Shown here one piece after another: positions 1 through 6,142 of a DNA stretch of 24,141 nucleotides. This DNA comes from CAZHAC01 sp964383855 (GTDB lineage Bacteria > Chloroflexota > Dormibacteria > Dormibacterales > Dormibacteraceae). The stretch is from NCBI GenBank assembly GCA_964383855.1, contig CAYLIP010000042.1, forward strand, positions 1-24,141. The letters run 5' to 3'. Each line of letters begins with the position of its first letter. Within the stretch, counting starts at the first letter, position 1. The position numbers and the translations under genes were made by a program. Under the pieces are notes generated by a model. The model did no database searches, had not been told where the DNA came from, and saw nothing but the letters and a program-made list of their open reading frames with translations.

Positions 1-2
1 CA

Positions 3-251
3 ACCCCGGCTCCGGAGCCCTCCGAGCCTCCGTCCGCGCCGCCATCCGCCGCGGCGCGGCCGGCGCCGGCGGCCGGCTCGGACCTGGCGGCGGAGCCCGA
101 GCCCGAGGCGCGGGCTGAGGGAGATGGCGACCGGTCCCCGGAGGAGGCGATCTCGGGCCGCTGGCGACCGGCTCCACCGCCGGCGCACGAGGCGGAGTCG
201 CAGAGGCCGCCGGCGCTCACCGGCGCCCCCGGACCGCCGAAGGACGACTGA
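3..251 (+). CDS. C-terminal tail of an unidentified protein (5' partial)
   Basis: An open frame enters from the left edge and stops with TGA at 249-251, giving about 82 residues. The peptide is very rich in Pro, Ala and Glu (it begins TPAPEPSEPPSAPPSA and ends in GAPGPPKDD). It is probably a disordered hydrophilic tail. No domain is visible, so the protein cannot be named. The Arg-rich alternative frame over the same bases looks like a GC-driven shadow. A GC-rich inverted repeat follows the stop, consistent with this being a gene end. The proposal rests on composition and frame openness only. Confidence 0.45.
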   Translation, partial: TPAPEPSEPPSAPPSAAARPAPAAGSDLAAEPEPEARAEGDGDRSPEEAISGRWRPAPPPAHEAESQRPPALTGAPGPPKDD

Positions 252-258
252 GGCCGCC

Positions 259-285
259 CCGGGCGCCACGGCGCCAGCCGCCCGG
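259..285 (+). terminator. Candidate GC-rich hairpin after the upstream gene
   Basis: CCGGGCG (259-265) and CGCCCGG (279-285) form a perfect 7-bp inverted repeat with a 13-base loop. It starts 8 bases after the stop codon at 249-251. No U-tract follows (the next bases are C-rich), so it is at best a non-canonical terminator or an mRNA 3'-end stabiliser. Confidence 0.3.
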
Positions 286-319
286 CTCTCCGGCCCCGCC
301 CCGCCCCCGCCCCCGCTCC

Positions 320-325
320 TAGACT
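320..325 (+). promoter_or_regulatory. -10 box TAGACT of mdh, leaderless-type
   Basis: TAGACT lies exactly 6 bases upstream of the mdh GTG (332). No Shine-Dalgarno sequence precedes that GTG. A transcript starting about 7 bases after the -10 box would begin at or next to the start codon. No -35 match is visible in the C-rich stretch upstream. The same TAGACT-N6-GTG arrangement precedes trmI. Confidence 0.45.
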
Positions 326-331
326 TGACCC

Positions 332-1327
332 GTGAGCGAGAACAGACAGGCGGTCCACGTCGCCGTCACCGGCGCTGCCGGCCAGATCGGATACCAGCTT
401 CTCTTCCGCATCGCCTCGGGCCAGCTGCTCGGTCCCGATCAGCCGGTCGTGCTGCGCCTGCTCGAGGTGGAGGCGGCGATGAACGCGCTCCAGGGCGTCG
501 TCATGGAGCTCGACGACTGCGCGTTCCCGCTGCTGGCCGGCGTGGAGACTGCGAGCGATGCTCGGGCCGCGTTTGACGGAGCCGGCTGGGTGCTGATGGT
601 GGGCGCCATGCCGCGCAAGGAGGGGATGGAGCGCCGCGACCTGCTCAGCGCCAACGCCAGCATCTTCTCGGTTCAGGGCAGGGCCCTCAACGAGGTGGCG
701 GCGCGCGAAGTCCGGGTGCTGGTCGTCGGCAATCCCTGCAACACCAACTGCCTGATCGCCCGCTCCAACGCGCCCGACATCCCGGCCGAGCGGTGGTTCG
801 CGATGACCCGCCTGGACGAGAACCGGGGCAAGAGCCTGCTCGCCACGCGCGCCGGCGCGGCCGTGAGCGAGGTGTCCAACCTCGCGGTCTGGGGCAACCA
901 CTCGGCGACCCAGTTCCCGGATGCGCGCAACGCCCGCATCGGCGGCCGCCCCGTGCCCGAGGTGATCGGCGACGAGGACTGGCTGCTGGGGGATTTCGTG
1001 ACCACGGTCCAGCAGCGGGGAGCGGCGGTGATCAAGGCCCGGGGCCTGTCCTCGGCCGCCTCGGCGGCCAATGCCGCCATCGATTCCGTGAACAGCATCT
1101 GGCGCGGGACGCCGGCCGGCGACTGGACATCGCTGGCGGTCGTCAGCCGGGGCGAGTACGGGATCCCCGAGGGCCTGCAGTTCGGATTCCCGATCGAGAC
1201 GTCGGGCGGCGGCTGGAAGGTCGTCGAGGGAATCGAGCTCGATGGCGCGGCTCGGGAGCGGATCGCCAAGACGACGGCCGAGTTGGAGGGTGAGCGGTCG
1301 GACGTCCGGGAGCTGCTGCCGGCCTAG
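332..1327 (+). CDS. mdh: Malate dehydrogenase (NAD-dependent)
   Basis: This cytoplasmic enzyme interconverts malate and oxaloacetate with NAD(H), a TCA-cycle step. The 331-residue length matches the actinobacterial/Thermus-type MDH branch. Visible features are the Rossmann dinucleotide loop GAAGQIG (residues 14-20), substrate-loop arginines in MPRKEGMERRD (about 93-103), NPCNTN (134-139), the RLDENR segment with Asp162, and the catalytic His190 in WGNHSATQFPD. The block LLGPDQPVVLRLLE is typical of this branch. The GTG start fits the first conserved strand; there is no ribosome binding site, but a -10 box sits 6 bases upstream, so translation may be leaderless. NADH from this reaction would feed the complex I encoded downstream, though the assembly gap separates them. 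Confidence 0.96.
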   Translation: MSENRQAVHVAVTGAAGQIGYQLLFRIASGQLLGPDQPVVLRLLEVEAAMNALQGVVMELDDCAFPLLAGVETASDARAAFDGAGWVLMVGAMPRKEGMERRDLLSANASIFSVQGRALNEVAAREVRVLVVGNPCNTNCLIARSNAPDIPAERWFAMTRLDENRGKSLLATRAGAAVSEVSNLAVWGNHSATQFPDARNARIGGRPVPEVIGDEDWLLGDFVTTVQQRGAAVIKARGLSSAASAANAAIDSVNSIWRGTPAGDWTSLAVVSRGEYGIPEGLQFGFPIETSGGGWKVVEGIELDGAARERIAKTTAELEGERSDVRELLPA

Positions 1328-1367
1328 GTTCTCCGGATTCCGCGCATGTGCGGGCGCCTGCGCCTAA

Positions 1368-1467
1368 NNNNNNNNNNNNNNNNNNNNNNNNNNNNNNNNN
1401 NNNNNNNNNNNNNNNNNNNNNNNNNNNNNNNNNNNNNNNNNNNNNNNNNNNNNNNNNNNNNNNNNNN
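1368..1467. other. Assembly gap (100 N)
   Basis: The run of N is exactly 100 bases, a common scaffolding placeholder for unknown length. The flanks (1328-1367 and 1468-1495) hold no gene. Sequence could be missing here, including an mdh terminator or further genes. Linkage of mdh to everything on the right depends on scaffolding evidence not visible here. Confidence 0.97.
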
Positions 1468-1495
1468 TGGGCCTTACCTCCGCCCCAGGGTCCGC

Positions 1496-2308
1496 CTAGA
1501 ACCCCTCCCCCTCGGTCTCGAACACCTCGTCGCCCGCCAGCCGCCGAGCGAAGACCAGGAAGGCGGTGTGCGCGACCATCCGGTGCGCCGGCCGCAGGGA
1601 GCGGCCGCGCACCGTCCAGCCGCGCTGGAGCAGCTCAAGGACCTCGACCATCCCGAACCCTCCCGCCTCCCTCAGCGCCTCGGTGAAGCGCTGGACCTGG
1701 GAGATGTTGGGGCACAGCGCAAAGACGATCCCACCCGGCCGCAGCGCCGCCTTGACCCACCCCACCGCCTGCCACGGCTCGGGCAGGTCGAGCAGCACGC
1801 GGTCCAGGTCGCGCTCGGCAAGGTCTCCGTAGGCGTCCCCGGCGCGCAGCTCCAGGTTGGCCGGCACCTCGCCGAAAGCCTCCTCCACCGCCGAGCGCGC
1901 CAGCCCGAGGAACTCCTCTCGCAGCTCGACCGAGGTCACATGACCGCCGGAGCCCACCGCGCGCAGCAGCGCGATCGTGAGCGCTCCCGTGCCGGTACCC
2001 GTCTCCAGCACCCGCGCTCCCGGAAAGACGTCGGCGAAGACCAGGATCGCCCCCAGGTCCTTCGGGTAGATCGGCTGCGCCCGCCGCCGCCGGTCCACCA
2101 CAGCCTCCGCAAAGGTCGGGCGCAGCGCCAGGAGCCGGGTTCCCCGGGCGGTGACCGCGATCGACCCGTCCGGCCGGCCGATCAGCGTGTCGTGCTCGAC
2201 CAGGCCGGTGTGGAGCGAGGTGCGGCCGCCCGGCTGAAGCACGACCCGGTAGCGGCGCCCGGCGCGGTCGTGCAGGAGCACGAGATCGCCGGCTCGGAGG
2301 TCGCTCAC
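1496..2308 (-). CDS. trmI: tRNA (adenine-58-N1)-methyltransferase
   Basis: TrmI methylates N1 of A58 in the T-loop of tRNAs using S-adenosylmethionine. The protein has 270 residues, normal for bacterial and archaeal TrmI. An N-terminal beta domain begins with LRAGDLVLLHDRAGR. The class I methyltransferase fold follows, with SAM motif I ETGTGTGALT (about 102-111), an acidic motif II in VTSVELREEF, and LDLPEPW (about 173-179) at the catalytic site. The C-terminal RSLRPAHRMVAHTAFLVFAR is diagnostic. The GTG start has no Shine-Dalgarno sequence but follows a TAGACT -10 box by 6 bases, so it is probably leaderless. It is transcribed divergently from the OsmC gene across 31 bp, and its 3' end lies 28 bases from the assembly gap. 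Confidence 0.95.
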   Translation of the reverse strand: MSDLRAGDLVLLHDRAGRRYRVVLQPGGRTSLHTGLVEHDTLIGRPDGSIAVTARGTRLLALRPTFAEAVVDRRRRAQPIYPKDLGAILVFADVFPGARVLETGTGTGALTIALLRAVGSGGHVTSVELREEFLGLARSAVEEAFGEVPANLELRAGDAYGDLAERDLDRVLLDLPEPWQAVGWVKAALRPGGIVFALCPNISQVQRFTEALREAGGFGMVEVLELLQRGWTVRGRSLRPAHRMVAHTAFLVFARRLAGDEVFETEGEGF

Positions 2309-2314
2309 CGGGGC

Positions 2315-2320
2315 AGTCTA
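2315..2320 (-). promoter_or_regulatory. -10 box TAGACT of trmI, leaderless-type
   Basis: Read on the minus strand, TAGACT is followed by 6 bases and then the trmI GTG. This is the same spacing and hexamer as mdh. No clear -35 element is seen. It overlaps by two bases a plus-strand TACGAT that could serve the divergent OsmC gene. Confidence 0.45.
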
Positions 2321-2324
2321 CGAT
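2319..2324 (+). promoter_or_regulatory. Possible -10 box TACGAT of the OsmC-family gene
   Basis: TACGAT matches the -10 consensus at four of six positions and lies 15 bases before the ATG at 2340, which would give a very short leader. There is no convincing -35, and the upstream bases are trmI coding sequence. It overlaps the divergent trmI -10 box, so the two promoters would compete for polymerase. Confidence 0.25.
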
Positions 2325-2339
2325 TGGTCCGGCAAGCCG

Positions 2340-2783
2340 ATGGGACATACGGTGACGGTCAACTGGGCGGGTCAGCGGCGCCAGGGCGGACAGCCGGTCA
2401 CGACCTTCGAGATCCACTCCGCCTCCGGCCACACCGCGGTGGTCGACGAGCCCCCCGCCTTCGGAGACGACCTCGGGATGCGCCCGACCGAGATGCTGCT
2501 GGGGGCTCTGGGAGGATGCACCGGGGTCAACGCTGTGCTTCTCCTGCGCAAGTACAAGCAGCCCTTCCGCTCGCTCCAGATCGAGGTCCAGGGCGACCAG
2601 CAGGAAGACTGGCCGAAGGCCTTCACCCGGATCTCGATCACCTTCGTGATCACCTGGGACGGCGACTTCGACCAGGCCCTCGTCGACGAGGCGCTCGACC
2701 AGGCCTGCAACCGGTACTGCCCGGTCGACGCCACGCTCACCCACGGGACGAAGATCGAGGTCCACCGCCAGGACCGGCGCTGA
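2340..2783 (+). CDS. OsmC/Ohr-family peroxidase-like protein
   Basis: OsmC-family proteins are small cytoplasmic thiol peroxidases that reduce organic hydroperoxides. This one has 147 residues, normal for the family. Both conserved cysteines are visible: Cys60 in ALGGCTGVNAVLLL, on the central helix, and Cys127 in NRYCPVDATL. An extra Cys123 is present. The MRPTEMLLGALGGC block and the CPVDATL block place it in the YhfA/OsmC-like subgroup rather than classical Ohr, so the exact substrate is unknown. It is divergent from trmI and 94 bp upstream of nuoA, whose own -10 box lies in that gap, so it is probably a separate transcription unit. Confidence 0.9.
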   Translation: MGHTVTVNWAGQRRQGGQPVTTFEIHSASGHTAVVDEPPAFGDDLGMRPTEMLLGALGGCTGVNAVLLLRKYKQPFRSLQIEVQGDQQEDWPKAFTRISITFVITWDGDFDQALVDEALDQACNRYCPVDATLTHGTKIEVHRQDRR

Positions 2784-2823
2784 ACCGGAGCGCCGCCCGG
2801 CCACGCCGAGCCTCCGCCCTACC

Positions 2824-2829
2824 TAGAAT
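2824..2829 (+). promoter_or_regulatory. -10 box TAGAAT, candidate promoter of the nuo operon
   Basis: TAGAAT matches the -10 consensus at five of six positions. It is the best candidate in the 94-bp gap before nuoA and would give a leader of about 40 bases. No good -35 is found 16 to 18 bp upstream. A GGAG (2861-2864) sits 13 bases before the nuoA TTG, slightly far for a Shine-Dalgarno sequence. Confidence 0.4.
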
Positions 2830-2877
2830 GGGTTCAGTTCCCAGCCCGCGGCTTTCACACGGAGAAGTGCGTCCGAG

Positions 2878-3234
2878 TTGCTGAACGAGTACGTCCCGCT
2901 CGTCATCTACGCAGGGATCGTTGTCCTGGTCATCGGCCTCCTGGTCACCCTTTCCTTCCTGCTCGGACCCTCGAAGCCCTACCGGGCCAAGCTGCTGCCG
3001 TATGAATCGGGCATCATCCCGACCACCCCGGCCCGCGGCCGGATGTCGGTGCGCTTCTACCTGACGGCGATGCTCTTCATCATCTTCGACGTCGAGGCCA
3101 TCTTCTTCTACCCCTGGGCGGTCATCCTGCACCAGCTCCGCTGGTACGGCGTGATCGAGATGCTGGTCTTCATGCTCATCCTGGGCGTCGCCCTCGCGCA
3201 CATCTGGCGCAAGGGCGGGCTCGACTGGGAGTGA
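2878..3234 (+). CDS. nuoA: NADH-quinone oxidoreductase subunit A
   Basis: NuoA is a small membrane subunit of complex I near the quinone cavity (ND3 homologue). The 118-residue protein has three membrane helices (about 8-29, 61-81 and 91-110). The TM1-2 loop carries YESG (42-45), the position of the mitochondrial switch cysteine; Ser here is also found in E. coli. The conserved FYLTAMLFIIFDVEA segment includes Asp71 and Glu73. The start is TTG: no ATG or GTG in frame would keep the first helix. It is the first gene of a 14-gene operon. The next gene, nuoB, starts 4 bases after its stop, so the two are likely cotranslated. Confidence 0.95.
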   Translation: MLNEYVPLVIYAGIVVLVIGLLVTLSFLLGPSKPYRAKLLPYESGIIPTTPARGRMSVRFYLTAMLFIIFDVEAIFFYPWAVILHQLRWYGVIEMLVFMLILGVALAHIWRKGGLDWE

Positions 3235-3238
3235 CGGC

Positions 3239-3727
3239 TTGGGCGTAGAGACCCTCTATGACGTCCTGGGCGAGAACGTCCTCACCACCACGCTCGGCAA
3301 GCTGGTCGGCTGGGGTCGCGGCAACTCGGTCTGGCCGGCCCAGTTCGGTCTGGCGTGCTGCGCGATCGAGATGATGCACACCGCCGGGCCCGGCATCGAC
3401 TTCGCCCGCTTCGGGTCGGAGGCCATGCGAGCCTCGCCCCGGCAGGCCGACCTGATGATCGTGGCCGGCCGCGTCGCCCACAAGATGGCGCCCGTCCTGC
3501 GCCAGATCTATGACCAGATGCCGGAGCCCAAGTGGGTGATCTCGATGGGGGCCTGCGCGTCGACGGGCGGCGTCTTCAACAACTACGCGCTCCTCCAGGG
3601 CGTGGACAAGGTGGTGCCGGTCGATGTGTACATTCCCGGCTGCCCGCCCCGGCCCGAGGACCTGGTCAACGCGATCATGATCCTGCAGGAGAAGATCAAG
3701 GCGCAGGGGATCAAGCCCCGCCTGTGA
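3239..3727 (+). CDS. nuoB: NADH-quinone oxidoreductase subunit B
   Basis: NuoB carries cluster N2, the last Fe-S centre, which passes electrons to quinone at the junction of the peripheral and membrane arms. All four ligands are present: Cys40-Cys41 in ACCAIEMM, Cys106 in MGACASTGG, and Cys135 in PGCPPRPE. The block RASPRQADLMIVAG is also conserved. The length (162 aa) is normal. The start is TTG, 4 bases after the nuoA stop; the conserved core begins soon after, so a later start is unlikely. Its stop overlaps the nuoC start (GTGA). Confidence 0.96.
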   Translation: MGVETLYDVLGENVLTTTLGKLVGWGRGNSVWPAQFGLACCAIEMMHTAGPGIDFARFGSEAMRASPRQADLMIVAGRVAHKMAPVLRQIYDQMPEPKWVISMGACASTGGVFNNYALLQGVDKVVPVDVYIPGCPPRPEDLVNAIMILQEKIKAQGIKPRL

Positions 3728-4239
3728 GCAAGACCAAGAGCCCTCAGCGGGCCGGGTGGCGCGGCTTCGCGATCGACCAGGGGACCTCCGCCGGCGATGT
3801 CTGGATCACGGTCAGGCGGGAGTCGATCCGCGATGCGCTGCAGGCGCTGAAGGCGGACGGCTATCGCGGCTACTGCTTCATCACGTGCGTCGACCACCTG
3901 GCCACCCCGGTTCGCCCGGCGCCTCCGGAGCGGTTCGAGATGGTCTACCAGCTCCGGCGGATGGACACCTACCAGGAGATCCGGGTGCGGGTCTTCGTGC
4001 CCGAGTCGGACGCCAGCCTGCCGAGCGTCCACGACATCTTCCGCCCCGCCAACTGGGACGAGCGGGAGACCTGGGACCTCTTCGGCATCCGCTTCGAGGG
4101 CCATCCCGACCTGACCCGCATCCTGATGCCCGACGACTGGGCCGGCCACCCGCTGCGCCGCGACTACCCGGTGGGCGGAGAGCCGGTGGATTTCTCGGCC
4201 GAGCACGAGACGTGGCAGACAGCGCCGGAGGAGGCCTGA
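3724..4239 (+). CDS. nuoC: NADH-quinone oxidoreductase subunit C
   Basis: NuoC is the 30-kDa peripheral subunit that packs against NuoD near the quinone site. The protein has 171 residues. The family signature spans about 112-150: DERETWDLFGI, then FEGHPDLTRILMPDDWAGHP, then LRRDYPV. The N-terminal part (about 26-95) is the usual alpha/beta domain. The GTG start lies in a GTGA overlap with the nuoB stop, the coupling used repeatedly in this operon. The frame stays open further upstream, but that stretch lies inside nuoB and is not homologous. NuoC and NuoD are separate here, not fused as in E. coli. Confidence 0.95.
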   Translation: MSKTKSPQRAGWRGFAIDQGTSAGDVWITVRRESIRDALQALKADGYRGYCFITCVDHLATPVRPAPPERFEMVYQLRRMDTYQEIRVRVFVPESDASLPSVHDIFRPANWDERETWDLFGIRFEGHPDLTRILMPDDWAGHPLRRDYPVGGEPVDFSAEHETWQTAPEEA

Positions 4240-5531
4240 TGAAGGCGCATCCCGAGACCGAGGCGCATCCCGAGACGGAGGGCGAGACGGAGGGCGAGAC
4301 GGAGGGCGAGACGGAGGGCGAGATGGCGCGCCACCGGCTGTCGATCTCCGCCGGCGAGCCCGGCCAGGAGCAGGTCCTGACCGTCAACTTCGGGCCGCAG
4401 CACCCCTCCACCCACGGCGTGCTGCGCCTGATCGTCGACCTTGACGGCGAGCAGATCCGGCGCGTCAAGCCGGTCATCGGCTACCTCCACACCGGGATCG
4501 AGAAGCAGGCCGAGGCGCTGCGCTGGCAGCAGGCGGTCGTGGTCACCGACCGCCACGATTACCTGGCTCCTCTCAACAACAACCTCGCCTACGCGATGGC
4601 GGTGGAGCGGCTCCTCGGCCTCGAGGCGCCCGCACGCGCGCAGGCGCTGCGCGTCATCATGTGCGAGCTCAATCGCATCTCCTCGCACTGCGTGTGGATC
4701 GGCACCAGCGCCCTTGAGCTGGGCGCCATGTCGGTTTTCATGTACGCGCTGCGTGAGCGCGACAAGGTGCTGGCGCTGAACGAGGAGATCTCCGGCTTCC
4801 GGATGCACACCTCGTACATCCGCCCGGGCGGCGTCAGCGGCGACGCCACCGAGCGCTTCTGGGACATGCTCGGCCAGTTCCTCGAGGAGATGCCTGGGCG
4901 CGTCGACGAGTACGAGGACCTCCTGACCAACAACCCGATCTGGACCCGGCGGACCAGGGGGATCGGCGTCCTCAGCGCCGAGGACGCCATCGCCCTGGGC
5001 GCGACCGGCCCGATGATCCGCGGCTCGGGCATCCCGTACGACCTGCGCAAGCAGCGCCCTTACTCCGGCTACGAGAAGTACGAATTCGAGGTCGCGACCT
5101 CCGATCTCTGCGACTGCTACGGCCGCTACCAGATCCGGATGAAGGAGATGCGCGAGTCGGTCCGCATCATCCAGCAGGCGGTGGCCGCGATCCCGGAGGG
5201 CCCGGTCAACGTGGACGACCGCAAGGTGGTGCCGCCGCCCCGCGAGGAGCTAGAGACCTCGATGGAGGCGGTCATCCATCACTTCAAGCTCTTCACCGAG
5301 GGCTACTCGGTGCCACCGGGGGACGTCTATTCGGCGGTCGAGTCGCCCCGAGGCGAGCACGGCGTCTATGCCGTCTCGGACGGCACCCACAAGCCGCGGC
5401 GGATCAAGTTCCGGGCCGCCTCGTTCGTCAACCTCCAGGCGCTGGAGCAGATGGCGCTCGGCTCCATGGTCGCCGACCTGATCGCGATCATCGGGACCGC
5501 CGACACCGTGCTCGGAGACGTCGACCGATGA
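4239..5531 (+). CDS. nuoD: NADH-quinone oxidoreductase subunit D
   Basis: NuoD (49-kDa homologue) forms most of the quinone-binding cavity with NuoB. The protein has 430 residues. Visible motifs are FGPQHPSTHGVLRL with the quinone-site His, DRHDYLAP with the quinone-binding Tyr, RTRGIGVLSAEDA, and the C-terminal IIGTADTVLGDVDR. The chosen ATG overlaps the nuoC stop (TGATG) after a GGAGGAG Shine-Dalgarno sequence. The first 28 residues are a repetitive acidic leader (AHPETE twice, then GETE repeats) absent from typical NuoD. A second in-frame ATG at 4323 (MARHRLS), just after the repeats and preceded by GAGGG, is an alternative start. It overlaps nuoE by 4 bases (ATGA). Confidence 0.95.
   Translation: MKAHPETEAHPETEGETEGETEGETEGEMARHRLSISAGEPGQEQVLTVNFGPQHPSTHGVLRLIVDLDGEQIRRVKPVIGYLHTGIEKQAEALRWQQAVVVTDRHDYLAPLNNNLAYAMAVERLLGLEAPARAQALRVIMCELNRISSHCVWIGTSALELGAMSVFMYALRERDKVLALNEEISGFRMHTSYIRPGGVSGDATERFWDMLGQFLEEMPGRVDEYEDLLTNNPIWTRRTRGIGVLSAEDAIALGATGPMIRGSGIPYDLRKQRPYSGYEKYEFEVATSDLCDCYGRYQIRMKEMRESVRIIQQAVAAIPEGPVNVDDRKVVPPPREELETSMEAVIHHFKLFTEGYSVPPGDVYSAVESPRGEHGVYAVSDGTHKPRRIKFRAASFVNLQALEQMALGSMVADLIAIIGTADTVLGDVDR
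4245..4322 (+). repeat. In-frame tandem repeats at the nuoD N-terminus
   Basis: Two 18-base units (4245-4262 and 4263-4280, one base different) encode AHPETE twice. They run into 12-base units of the type GGCGAGACGGAG (three full copies from 4281, then half a unit) encoding GETE-GETE-GETE-GE. Both unit lengths are multiples of three, so copy-number change would alter length without a frameshift. The repeats stop exactly at the second in-frame ATG (4323). Confidence 0.93.
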
Positions 5532-6142
5532 GCTCAACCGGTCCCGACAGCCTGGTCCAGCGGCCGGCGGACGTCCGGCTCGGCGAGCACGCTCTGGAGG
5601 AGATCCGGGCGCTGCCGCAGCGCTACCCGCATCCGCGCTCGGCCGTGATGCCGGCGCTCGACATCGCGCAGGAGCAGATCGGGTACCTGACGCCCGCCGC
5701 CATGGAGCAGGTGGCCGAGGCACTGGAGCTCGACGCCGGGTACGTCGAGGGCGTGGCCACCTTCTACTCGCTCTTCCACCTCGAGCCCGTGGGCTCCCAC
5801 CGCTTCTACGTCTGCACCAATCTCGCGTGCATGCTCCGGGGCGCCTACGACATGGTCGACGCCATCAAGCGGGAGATCGGCGTCGAACGCGTGGGCGAGG
5901 TCTCCGGCGACGGCCTCTTCAGCATCGAGGAGGTGGAATGCCTGGGCGCCTGCGAGTACGCCCCGATGATGCGGTTCGACCACGCCTTCCACTACGACCT
6001 GACGCCGCCGAAGATCGCCGAGCTGGTCGCCGAGCGGCGCCAGGCGGCCGCGGCGGGCGGCGTGATCGAGGGCTCCGAGCCGGCGCCGGCAAAACCGTCG
6101 CGTCAGCGCAAGGCGACCAAGGGGAGCCCGCCCGATGCCTAG
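5528..6142 (+). CDS. nuoE: NADH-quinone oxidoreductase subunit E
   Basis: NuoE (24-kDa homologue) holds the off-path 2Fe-2S cluster N1a in the NADH-oxidising module. The ligands are Cys96 and Cys101 (CTNLAC) and Cys138 and Cys142 (ECLGACEYAP), the usual thioredoxin-fold pattern. At 204 residues it is a little longer than average because of a basic, Pro/Ala-rich tail after residue 170. The ATG start overlaps the nuoD stop (ATGA). Its 3' end overlaps nuoF by 8 bases, consistent with the fixed stoichiometry of the E-F pair. Confidence 0.95.
   Translation: MSSTGPDSLVQRPADVRLGEHALEEIRALPQRYPHPRSAVMPALDIAQEQIGYLTPAAMEQVAEALELDAGYVEGVATFYSLFHLEPVGSHRFYVCTNLACMLRGAYDMVDAIKREIGVERVGEVSGDGLFSIEEVECLGACEYAPMMRFDHAFHYDLTPPKIAELVAERRQAAAAGGVIEGSEPAPAKPSRQRKATKGSPPDA

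Noticed and set aside
124..576. Arg-rich reading frame at the left end
   Set aside because: It overlaps both the upstream gene tail and mdh in another frame and has the Arg/Pro/Ala composition typical of GC-rich shadow frames.
3001..3012. Ser in place of Cys in the NuoA YESG motif
   Set aside because: The switch cysteine is typical of mitochondria. Ser at this position is also present in E. coli NuoA, so it is not unusual.
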